A program made the translations under genes and the position numbers. Below, one piece after another: positions 1 through 5,721 of a DNA stretch of 5,975 bases (its first letter is position 1; each line of letters opens with the position of its first letter). The notes below the pieces were generated by a model. That model saw only the letters and a program-made list of their open reading frames with translations, did no database searches and was not told the DNA's origin. This stretch comes from Burkholderiaceae bacterium (GTDB lineage: Bacteria; Pseudomonadota; Gammaproteobacteria; Burkholderiales; Burkholderiaceae_C), in contig JAGOBT010000063.1 in NCBI GenBank assembly GCA_017999135.1, positions 1 through 5,975 on the forward strand. The letters run 5' to 3'.

Positions 1-901
1 CCTTGCCCTGCTCGAACAGCGGCGCCACCAGGCCGTAGGCGATGCCGCGGTGGGCGGCACACTCACCCACGGCATAGATGCGCGGGTCGGTCACCGTCTG
101 CAGCGTGTCGCTGACGACGATGCCGCGCTGGCAGTGCAGGCCCATCGCCTCTGCCAGTTGGGTGTTGGGTCGGATGCCGGCGGCCATCACCACCAGGTCG
201 GCCGGGAGCTCGCTGCCGTCCTTGAACTGCACGGCCATCACCCGGCCGTCCTGCCCGCCGATCAAGGCCTGGGTCTGCGCGCCGATCAGGAACTTCAGCC
301 CACGCTGCTCGAGCGACTGGCGCAGCAACCCGCCGGCCACGTCGTCGAGCTGGCGTTCCATCAGCCAGGGGGCGATGTGCACCACCGTCACCTGCATGCC
401 GCGCAGCATCAGGCCGTTGGCGGCCTCCAGCCCCAGCAGGCCGCCGCCGATGACCACCGCATGCCGGTGGGTCTGGGCGGTGGCGATCATGGTCTCGGTG
501 TCGGCGATGTCGCGGTAGGCGATCACGCCGGCCAGGTCCTTGCCCGGCACCGGCAGGATGAACGGCAGGCTGCCGGTGGCGACCAGCAGGCGGTCGTATT
601 CAGCGGTGGTGCCGTCATCGGCGATCACCACGCGCCGGGTGCGATCGACCTGCGTCACCGTCTTGCCCAGATGCAGCGTGATGCCGTGCTCGGCATACCA
701 GCTCAACGGGTTCAGGATGATCTGGTCGATGGTCTGCTCACCGGCCAGCACCGGGCTCAGCAGGATGCGGTTGTAGTTGGGGTGCGGTTCGGCGCCGAAC
801 ACGGTGATGTCGTACAGGGCGGGCGCGATCTTCAGAAGCTCTTCCAGCGTACGCACGCCAGCCATGCCGTTGCCGATCAACACCAGTTTCATCTTCTTCA
901 T
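1..901 (-). CDS. nirB: Assimilatory nitrite reductase [NAD(P)H] large subunit, N-terminal 300 codons (partial)
   Basis: The visible part is the FAD/NAD(P)H-binding half of NirB, the cytoplasmic siroheme enzyme that reduces nitrite to ammonium. Reading down from 901, residues 8-16 (LIGNGMAGV) form the FAD dinucleotide-binding loop. NYNRILLSP (42-50) and VATGSLP (107-113) are family motifs, IGGGLLGLEAA (151-161) is the NAD(P)H-binding glycine loop, and IYAVGECAAHRG (275-286) is the second FAD motif. The gene leaves the window in frame. Known NirB proteins are about 800-850 residues, so the [2Fe-2S] and siroheme/4Fe-4S parts lie outside. The start at 901 is supported by AGGAGA (913-908) six bases upstream; the second ATG at codon 4 is less well placed. 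The gene is divergent from the ANTAR regulator and has a sigma-54-like promoter at 1147-1162. A NirB-like NAD(P)H oxidoreductase without the reductase domains cannot be formally excluded. Confidence 0.92.
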   Translation of the reverse strand, partial: MKKMKLVLIGNGMAGVRTLEELLKIAPALYDITVFGAEPHPNYNRILLSPVLAGEQTIDQIILNPLSWYAEHGITLHLGKTVTQVDRTRRVVIADDGTTAEYDRLLVATGSLPFILPVPGKDLAGVIAYRDIADTETMIATAQTHRHAVVIGGGLLGLEAANGLMLRGMQVTVVHIAPWLMERQLDDVAGGLLRQSLEQRGLKFLIGAQTQALIGGQDGRVMAVQFKDGSELPADLVVMAAGIRPNTQLAEAMGLHCQRGIVVSDTLQTVTDPRIYAVGECAAHRGIAYGLVAPLFEQGK

Positions 902-907
902 GGGCGG

Positions 908-913
908 TCTCCT
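908..913 (-). promoter_or_regulatory. Ribosome binding site of nirB
   Basis: The minus strand reads AGGAGA here, six bases before the ATG whose first base is 901. This close match to the 16S anti-Shine-Dalgarno sequence fixes the nirB start. It lies 13 bases downstream of a large inverted repeat (926-980), so folding of the leader could affect access to it. Confidence 0.75.
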
Positions 914-925
914 GCGGAGAGGTGG

Positions 926-980
926 GCTGCCGTTGCGCCAGCGCGCGACCAGGCGGGCGCGCGGGTTGGTCAACGGCAGC
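926..980 (-). other. 10-bp inverted repeat just upstream of the nirB Shine-Dalgarno
   Basis: GCTGCCGTTG (minus strand, 980-971) is perfectly complementary to CAACGGCAGC (935-926). The 35 bases between are GC-rich and can pair further (GACCA with TGGTC inside the loop). The structure ends 13 bases before the AGGAGA site. It could be the terminator/antiterminator stem of a NasT/NasR-type attenuation system, but no U-run follows it, so a classic intrinsic terminator is not shown. A translational or Rho-linked role is equally possible. Confidence 0.4.
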
Positions 981-1041
981 AGGGCGGCAGGCGGGGCAGG
1001 GTGCGCGCGCAGCGCGGATGGCGAGGCCCGTGGCCTGCAGG

Positions 1042-1064
1042 CTGGCCGCACGACGGGCGGCCAG
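1042..1064 (-). other. Perfect 8-bp hairpin in the nirB leader
   Basis: In the minus-strand transcript CTGGCCGC (1064-1057) pairs with GCGGCCAG (1049-1042) around a 7-base loop, CCGTCGT. It is a stable GC-rich stem about 70-95 nt after the predicted start. ANTAR proteins bind paired hairpins with hexanucleotide loops carrying A at position 1 and G at position 4; this loop does not fit that rule as drawn, so its role is unknown. Confidence 0.4.
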
Positions 1065-1146
1065 GGACGAGGTGCGCAGCCCCCGGTGGGGCAGGCGGCC
1101 GGCGGGGGCGGCCCGGGTGCAGCGTCACACCCGACGCGTGGTGCAA

Positions 1147-1162
1147 TGCAGCATCCGTGCCA
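1147..1162 (-). promoter_or_regulatory. Sigma-54 (RpoN) -24/-12 promoter for nirB
   Basis: The minus strand reads TGGCACGGATGCTGCA. Against the sigma-54 consensus TGGCACG-N4-TTGCA, 11 of the 12 specified bases match, including the invariant GG and GC pairs at the right 10-base spacing; only one T of the -12 element is C. Counting from the -12 cytosine at 1148, transcription should start near 1136 and read into nirB with a leader of about 235 nt. RpoN promoters activated by NtrC are a known control mode for nitrate/nitrite assimilation genes, which fits the downstream gene. The enhancer site for the activator was not identified. Confidence 0.72.
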
Positions 1163-1246
1163 ATGCCCTGGCATGGACAGTGCCTGCAGCCTGGCCAGCC
1201 TCCGCCTGTCCGGTCTCACCGCCGCTGCCTGCAGCCCTGCACCCCG

Positions 1247-2551
1247 ATGCCCCTGCTGATCACCTGCCCCGACACCCCTGCCCATCTGGCCGATGCCCGG
1301 GCGCTGGCCGCGCGGCTGACATCCGCCGGGGTGGTGGTCAGCGGGCCACAGCCGTGCCTCATGTTGGTGCGAGAGGTGGTCCGGCTTGCACCGGAAGCGG
1401 TCCTGCTGCTGGCTCCGGCGCTGGATGAAACCCTGCAGCAGGCCCTGACGCTGCTGGCCAGCAGTGCGGCCCGGCCGGTGCTGCTGGCCACTGCCGCCGC
1501 ACCGCCCGCCGACCTGCAACCCTGGCTGGACCTGAACCTCGTGGCCTGGCTGCCCGCTGCCCCCGACGCCGCCGCCGTGGCTGCCGCGCTGCCGCTGGCC
1601 CGCGCCCGCTTCGCTCGCGACCAGGCCCAGCAGCAGGCCCTGGCCGGCGCCCTGGCCCGGCTGGACGAGCGCAAGTGGGTCGACCGCGCCAAGGGCGTGC
1701 TGATGCGCGCCCAGCAGCTCAGTGAGGACGATGCCTTCGCCCTGCTGCGCACGGCCTCGATGCAGGCCAACCTGCGGGTGGGCGAGGTCTCGCGCAGCCT
1801 GATCGAGGCCGCCCAGGCGGCCGAGGCCATCAACCGGGCCGGCCAGCTGCGCATGCTGTCGCAGCGCCATGTCAAGGCGCTGGCCCTGCGGGCCGTGGCC
1901 CGTGGCCGGGTCGAAGACACACTGGCCGAAACCGCCCAGCGTGTGCAGCGCCATCTGGACTGGCTGGCCCGGCTGAACCTGCCGCCCGCCGAGGCGGCCC
2001 TGCTGGCGGCCACCGGCGCCGCCTGGACGGCGCTGCAGCAGACCGCCGTGCCCGCCGGTGGCCGCAGCACGCCCGCCGTGGCGGCCCAGCTGACCGAGGC
2101 CGACAGCCTGGCCGAGCAGCTGCTGGAACGGGCCGACGCACTGACCGGCGCGCTGGAGGCCGGCAGCGGGCGGCGCCACCTGCAAGTCGTCAATGTGAGC
2201 GGCCGCCAGCGCATGCTGGCGCAGCGCCTGGCCAAGCAGGCGCTGCTGGCCGGCCTGCTGGCGGGGCCGCCCGCGGCAGCCCATGCCCAGGCGGCCGCAC
2301 AGACGGTGCATGAGTTCGAGTCTGCGCTGTCGACCCTGGAGCAGGCCCCGCTGGCCACCGAGCCGATCCGCGCCGCCCTGGCCCAGGCCCGCGGCCAGTG
2401 GCAGCGCCTGCTCGATGGCCTGCGGCGCAGCGACGGCCCGGACGCCGCCGCCGGCCTGGCCGTGCTGGCGCGCGAGAGCGAGGCCCTGGTGGCCAGCTTC
2501 GACCAGCTGACCTCGCTGCACGAGCACAGCATGCAGGTGCTGTTGGGCTGA
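1247..2551 (+). CDS. ANTAR-domain nitrate/nitrite regulator: pseudo-receiver + ANTAR + two NarX/PilJ-type P-box segments
   Basis: This 434-residue cytoplasmic protein probably controls the nirB operon by transcription antitermination. Residues 1-125 resemble the receiver domain of NasT, but the phosphorylation segment reads PEAVLLLAPA (49-58) with no acceptor Asp, so it is a pseudo-receiver. Residues about 128-190 are an ANTAR RNA-binding domain (WVDRAKGVLM at 144-153, then DDAFALLRTASMQ). C-terminal to it are two sensor segments, each with a P-box like that of NarX, NasR and PilJ: INRAGQLRMLSQR (195-207) and VNVSGRQRMLAQR (316-328). Arg202 and Arg322 occupy the position of NarX nitrate-contacting Arg54. 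No signal peptide or membrane segment is seen. The start at 1247 matches where NasT-like receivers begin, but no Shine-Dalgarno is visible. The gene is divergent from nirB. Unlike NasT it carries its own sensor and may not need NasS. The nitrate-binding role is inferred. Confidence 0.84.
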   Translation: MPLLITCPDTPAHLADARALAARLTSAGVVVSGPQPCLMLVREVVRLAPEAVLLLAPALDETLQQALTLLASSAARPVLLATAAAPPADLQPWLDLNLVAWLPAAPDAAAVAAALPLARARFARDQAQQQALAGALARLDERKWVDRAKGVLMRAQQLSEDDAFALLRTASMQANLRVGEVSRSLIEAAQAAEAINRAGQLRMLSQRHVKALALRAVARGRVEDTLAETAQRVQRHLDWLARLNLPPAEAALLAATGAAWTALQQTAVPAGGRSTPAVAAQLTEADSLAEQLLERADALTGALEAGSGRRHLQVVNVSGRQRMLAQRLAKQALLAGLLAGPPAAAHAQAAAQTVHEFESALSTLEQAPLATEPIRAALAQARGQWQRLLDGLRRSDGPDAAAGLAVLARESEALVASFDQLTSLHEHSMQVLLG

Positions 2552-2712
2552 TTTGCAGGCACGATGTGCCGCTCTTCCCGCCTTGGGCGCCGCGGCAGGG
2601 CGCCTGGGCTGGATATCATCGAATCTAGGGAGTGCCCAGCGGTTCAGCTTGCCGATCCGGGGGGTGCTGCCCAGAATCAGCCCGTGGCCAGTTCTGGCCG
2701 CCCCCGCCGCCC
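2552..2712 (+). promoter_or_regulatory. Intergenic region between the regulator and the PAS-GGDEF gene
   Basis: Two small hairpins follow the regulator stop: GGCAC-GAT-GTGCC (2558-2570) and GGCGCC-N7-GGCGCC (2586-2604). Either could aid termination, but neither has a T-run. TATCAT (2614-2619) matches 5 of 6 bases of a sigma-70 -10 box but has no properly spaced -35. A 14-base dyad, GGCCAGTTCTGGCC (2686-2699), lies 13 bases before the chosen ATG and could be an operator or an RNA hairpin. Confidence 0.35.
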
Positions 2713-3738
2713 ATGACCTTCCCTCTCGCCACCGAGCGCACGCCCGCCCCCGTCACGCCGCGGGCCGACAGCGCCGTGGGCGACACCCTGCTGGCCCAGG
2801 CCCTGCTGGCCCATGCCGATCTGCAAGGCCTGGCGGTGGCCGTGAAGTCCGCTGACGATGGCTGTTACTTGTCGGGCAATGCCGCCTTTGCCGGCCTGTG
2901 CGGCAGCGACCCCACTGCCGTGCCGGGCCGCACCGATGCCGACTGGCTCGACGCCACCACCGCGGCGCTGCTGCGTGCGGCCGACCACACCGCGCTGGCC
3001 CAGGCCGCCCCGCTGTCCAGCGATCACAAGTTCGACCTGCGTGGCGAGCGGCGCGAGTTCAAGGTGCTGCGCCTGGCGTCGGCCCAGGCCGGACGCCGGC
3101 TGCTGGTCAGCATCTGGCAGGACATGGCGCCCACGCGCCAGCGCGACGCCCAGCTGCGTCTGGCGCTGGACCAGCTGGAGCAGCAGCAGAAGGCGAATGA
3201 CGCGCTGCGGCTGGAACTGTCCGAGCAGGGCCTGCGCGACCAGGCCAGCGGCCTGAACAGCCGCGCGCACTTCGACGACCAGATGCGCCGCGAGCTGGAT
3301 CTGTCCACCCGCGAGCACCGTGAGTTCGCTCTGGTCTACATGGCGCTGGACCCGTTCAACGACAAGGTGGGCGCCTTGGGCGTCCGCGCGCAGGAGCGCA
3401 TCTGCGAGGCCATGGGCCGCCTGCTGCGCGGCAACACCCGCGCCATGGACGCCAGCTGCCGCATGGACGACCGGCACTTTGCGGTGCTGCTGTCGGGCGT
3501 GGGCCTGGCCACGGCCCACAGCCGCATGGAAGGCCTGCGCCGCCAGTGCGCCACGCAGATCGTCATGCTCGATGGGGAAGAGCTGGGCTTCACCGTGGCG
3601 ATGGGCGTGGCCAGCTTCCCGCACACCGCCCATGGGCATGACGAACTGATCGCCGCCTGCTCGGCCGCCCTGGCCGAAGCCAAGCGCCGCGGCGGCAACA
3701 CTGTGGCATTGGCCAGCATCCGCTTCGAGGCCAGCTGA
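2713..3738 (+). CDS. PAS-GGDEF protein with degenerate active site and intact I-site (probable c-di-GMP receptor)
   Basis: This 341-residue protein has no membrane segments. Residues about 25-140 look like a PAS sensor fold (ending LLVSIWQDM), 142-172 a Gln/Leu-rich coiled coil, and 175-337 a GGDEF-type domain that opens with DQASGLNSR (176-184) in place of the usual DPLTGLPNR. The catalytic signature is lost: GGDEF is DDRHF (252-256), and the metal-binding first Asp of the DxD segment is Ala211 (MALDPF). The product-binding I-site RxxD is kept as RAMD (243-246), exactly five residues before the signature, as in active cyclases. It should therefore bind but not make c-di-GMP. The ATG at 2713 is preferred. 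The GTG at 2632 would add 27 residues with no domain character, and neither start has a good Shine-Dalgarno. It lies 161 bases after the nitrate regulator in the same direction and converges on the TSUP gene. Confidence 0.83.
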   Translation: MTFPLATERTPAPVTPRADSAVGDTLLAQALLAHADLQGLAVAVKSADDGCYLSGNAAFAGLCGSDPTAVPGRTDADWLDATTAALLRAADHTALAQAAPLSSDHKFDLRGERREFKVLRLASAQAGRRLLVSIWQDMAPTRQRDAQLRLALDQLEQQQKANDALRLELSEQGLRDQASGLNSRAHFDDQMRRELDLSTREHREFALVYMALDPFNDKVGALGVRAQERICEAMGRLLRGNTRAMDASCRMDDRHFAVLLSGVGLATAHSRMEGLRRQCATQIVMLDGEELGFTVAMGVASFPHTAHGHDELIAACSAALAEAKRRGGNTVALASIRFEAS

Positions 3739-3762
3739 GCCTGGCCCGGGTCTGCCGGCGCG

Positions 3763-4580
3763 TCAGCCGCGCAGCATGCGCCACGCCATGAAGCCGGCCA
3801 GGCCGTACAGCAGCACGGCAAACACCTTCTTCAGCCGTTGGGTGTCGAGCCGGTGTGCCGCGCGGGCGCCGCGCGGCGCCATCAGCACGCTGGCCAGCGC
3901 CAGCACCCCCAGCGCCGGCAGCGACAGATAGCCCAGCGTGCCGGGCAGCGGTGACGGCATGCCCCAGCCGGCGATCACATAGCCGGCCGTGCTGGACAAC
4001 GCGATCGGGAAGCCCAGTGCCGCGCTGGTGGCCACCGCGTTGTGGATGGCCACGTTGCACCACACCATGAACGGCACCGACATGAAGGCGCCACCCGCGC
4101 CCACCAGCCCGGCCACCAGGCCGATGCCGGCACCGGCGGCGCCGGCGCCCAGCGCACCAGGCATCTGCCGGCCGGGCTGCGGCTTGCGGTCCAGCAGCAT
4201 CTGGGTGGCCGAAAAGCCGACAAAGCCGGCGAACAGCAGCCCGAGCGCGCTGCCCTTGATCACGGCGAACAGGCCCGCCCCCGACAGCAGGCCGCCCAGC
4301 ACGATGCCCGGGGCCAATGTCTTCACCAGATCCCAGCGCACCGCACCGCGCGCATGGTGGGCGCGCACGCTGCTGATCGACGTGAACAGGATGGTGGCCA
4401 TGGCGGTGGCCACCGCCATCTTCAGCGCCAGGCCGGCCTCGACCCCGCGGTTGCTGAAGATCACAGTGAGGAAGGGCACCATCAGCATGCCGCCGCCAAT
4501 GCCCAGCAAGCCAGCCAGGAAGCCGGTGCAGCAGCCCAGCAGCAGCAATTCCAGCACCAGGATGGGGTCGAGCAGGGCCA

Positions 4581-4581
<1 letters not shown>
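3763..4581 (-). CDS. TauE/SafE (TSUP) family membrane transporter
   Basis: This 272-residue integral membrane protein belongs to the TSUP family, whose characterised members move sulfonates, sulfite or other small organosulfur and carboxylate anions; the substrate here cannot be told. Two homologous halves are visible, each opening with the family glycine motif: GFLAGLLGIGGGMLMVP at 20-36 and GLVAGLVGAGGAFMSVP at 154-170. Further hydrophobic helices lie near 53-72, 91-107, 111-130, 188-206, 217-235 and 253-268. The length is usual for the family. Its ATG (4581-4579) overlaps the stop of the EVE gene by one base (TGATG), pointing to translational coupling and a shared mRNA. It ends 24 bases from the convergent PAS-GGDEF gene, with no clear terminator between them. 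Confidence 0.92.
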
Positions 4582-5045
<464 letters not shown>

Positions 5046-5092
5046 GTCAGCCCCTCGTCCGACGCGAACGTCGGCCGATCCCCCGAGGGGAT
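5046..5092 (-). promoter_or_regulatory. EVE-gene leader with alternative hairpins overlapping the Shine-Dalgarno
   Basis: On the minus strand CCCCTCG (5090-5084) can pair with CGAGGGG (5057-5051), which contains the Shine-Dalgarno. Between them, CCGACG-TTCG-CGTCGG (5074-5059) makes a perfect 6-bp hairpin with a UUCG tetraloop. Alternatively ATCCCC (5092-5087) pairs with GGGGAT (5083-5078) over a 3-base loop, which would free the Shine-Dalgarno. The two folds are mutually exclusive, the layout of an ON/OFF translational switch, but function is not shown. Confidence 0.4.
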
Positions 5093-5107
5093 GCGGACCG
5101 GCTTGGG

Positions 5108-5133
5108 AGCGGCCCGGCGCTCGGCCCGCCGCT
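5108..5133 (-). other. GC-rich hairpin between 6S RNA and the EVE gene
   Basis: AGCGGC (minus strand 5133-5128) pairs with GCCGCT (5113-5108), with extra G/C pairing possible inside. It lies about 30 bases beyond the predicted 6S 3' end and has no T-run, so it may serve as a partial terminator or a processing boundary. TTGACA (5139-5134) just before it is a perfect -35-like hexamer but has no -10 at usable spacing. Confidence 0.25.
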
Positions 5134-5162
5134 TGTCAACTGCGTTGAAGACATGACGATGG

Positions 5163-5345
5163 GGGGTGTCCGTTGCAGCACCGTGGACCGCATTCCTGAT
5201 CCCAAGGGGGAGATCAGGTGGGCGAGGTCAGCGAGGCTTCGGGTTCATCTGACGCGAGACGATCACACCAGCCTTGCGATGTTCCAAGCCCTGGCTCAAA
5301 GAGCATCGGATCAAGGAAATATAAAGCCCACAACGCGCAACGGAC
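5163..5345 (-). ncRNA. ssrS: 6S RNA (regulator of sigma-70 RNA polymerase)
   Basis: 6S RNA mimics an open promoter and traps housekeeping RNA polymerase when cells stop growing. The ends drawn here give 183 nt, the usual size. GTCCGTTGC (5345-5337) pairs perfectly with GCAACGGAC (5176-5168). After one bulged base about 12 further pairs follow, some G-U, making a closing stem of about 21 bp. TTCC-T-TGATCC (5318-5308) can extend it by pairing with GGATCAGGAA (5202-5193). The bubble's 5' side includes CTCTTTGAGCC, like CCCCUGAGCC in E. coli 6S. The 3' side can form CCTGATC-N10-GATCAGG, the counterpart of the E. coli 3'-bubble hairpin. The position next to zapA is the classic ssrS location. No protein gene is credible here. 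The exact 3' end is uncertain by several bases. Confidence 0.87.
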
Positions 5346-5351
5346 GACCCC

Positions 5352-5357
5352 ATTCTA
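5352..5357 (-). promoter_or_regulatory. -10 box of the 6S RNA promoter
   Basis: The minus strand reads TAGAAT, 5 of 6 matches to TATAAT. Six bases (GGGGTC) separate it from G5345, the first base of the 6S closing stem, which is the expected -10 to +1 distance. The -35 position (GCAGCA at 5380-5375) is poor. The G-rich stretch just before +1 resembles the discriminator of growth-rate-controlled promoters. Read-through from zapA is also possible. Confidence 0.6.
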
Positions 5358-5391
5358 GGCACGACCGATGCCCCTGCTGCAGAGTAATTTC

Positions 5392-5721
5392 TCACAGCAA
5401 CTGACCGTCCTGGCCCAGCACGCCGTCGATGCGGCGGATCAGGTGCTCGACATCGATCTCGCCATCGGCCACGGCCAGGGCGGGTTGCGGCACCGGGGCT
5501 GGCGCGCGGGCCGCCGCCTGGGCCTGCTCGGCCCGCTGGTAGGCCAGGTTCAGCGCGGTGAGCACGGCAATGCGCTCGCGCGCCTTCACCTTGCCGGCGT
5601 CGCGGATCGCGCTCATCTCGCGGTCGACGATGGCCACGGCCTCGCGCAGCAGGGCCTCGCCGTCGGGCGGGCAGGCCAGCATGTAGCTCTGGCCCAGGAT
5701 GGTGGCTTCGATCTGCTTCAT
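5392..5721 (-). CDS. zapA: Cell division protein ZapA
   Basis: ZapA binds and bundles FtsZ protofilaments at the cytosolic division ring. This 109-residue protein has the typical N-terminal segment MKQIEATILGQSYMLACPPDGEALLREA, described here by its landmarks: a short beta strand, ILGQSY at 8-13, CPPDGE at 17-22 and L24-L25. A helix with VDREM (32-36) follows, then the ARERIAVLTALNLAYQ stretch (47-62) of the core. An Ala/Pro-rich linker (69-86) replaces the continuous coiled coil of E. coli ZapA and ends in a short helix (89-103). Its ATG overlaps the stop of the upstream ZapB-like gene (ATGA, four bases) and no strong Shine-Dalgarno is present, so translation is probably coupled. 6S RNA follows 46 bases downstream. 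Confidence 0.92.
   Translation of the reverse strand: MKQIEATILGQSYMLACPPDGEALLREAVAIVDREMSAIRDAGKVKARERIAVLTALNLAYQRAEQAQAAARAPAPVPQPALAVADGEIDVEHLIRRIDGVLGQDGQLL

Larger units (their letters stand above)
902..1246. promoter_or_regulatory. Divergent control region between nirB and the ANTAR regulator
   Basis: These 345 bases contain no convincing gene. They hold a sigma-54-type promoter facing nirB (1147-1162), a minus-strand leader of about 235 nt with GC-rich hairpins (1122-1137, 1042-1064, 1024-1036 and 926-980), and an 11-base direct repeat TGCCTGCAGCC at 1181-1191 and 1226-1236. The repeat lies upstream of the sigma-54 box at roughly -45 to -100. No promoter for the rightward regulator gene is recognisable, and no good NtrC dyad (TGCACC-N5-GGTGCA type) was found by eye. 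Confidence 0.6.

Noticed and set aside
1042..1064. Leader hairpin as a canonical ANTAR target
   Set aside because: The loop has seven bases and lacks the A1/G4 hexaloop pattern. It is retained only as a structure of unknown role.
1237..1242. TGCACC as an NtrC half-site upstream of the sigma-54 promoter
   Set aside because: The matching GGTGCA half is absent at the required 5-base spacing.
50..1246. Rightward open frame that precedes and joins the ANTAR regulator frame, giving an 833-residue reading
   Set aside because: The first 399 residues are His/Gln/Gly-rich antisense of nirB followed by intergenic sequence, with no domain character. The regulator's receiver-like fold begins exactly at the ATG at 1247.
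1216..2619. Long leftward open frame antisense to the regulator
   Set aside because: It is Ser/Arg/Ala-rich with no recognisable domain. It arises from the GC-rich codon pattern of the real rightward gene.
2632..2712. GTG start at 2632 for the PAS-GGDEF gene
   Set aside because: The added 27 residues are Cys/Gly/Pro-rich and end in a proline run with no domain content. TAGGGA lies only one base from the GTG, too close to serve as its Shine-Dalgarno.
2677..3639. Leftward open frame opposite the PAS-GGDEF gene
   Set aside because: It has low-complexity Gln/Gly/His composition and no motifs. The plus strand encodes a clear PAS-GGDEF-type protein.
5134..5139. TTGACA on the minus strand as a promoter for the EVE gene
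   Set aside because: No -10-like hexamer occurs 15-19 bases downstream; that stretch is solid G/C.
5308..5325. TTTATATT as a -10 box giving a shorter 6S RNA starting near 5313
   Set aside because: That RNA would have only a 10-bp stem and about 125 nt. The TAGAAT-driven 183-nt model gives a 21-bp closing stem and the normal size.
5153..5404. Rightward 83-residue frame over the 6S region
   Set aside because: It has no motif and opposes a well-supported structured RNA; there is no Shine-Dalgarno.
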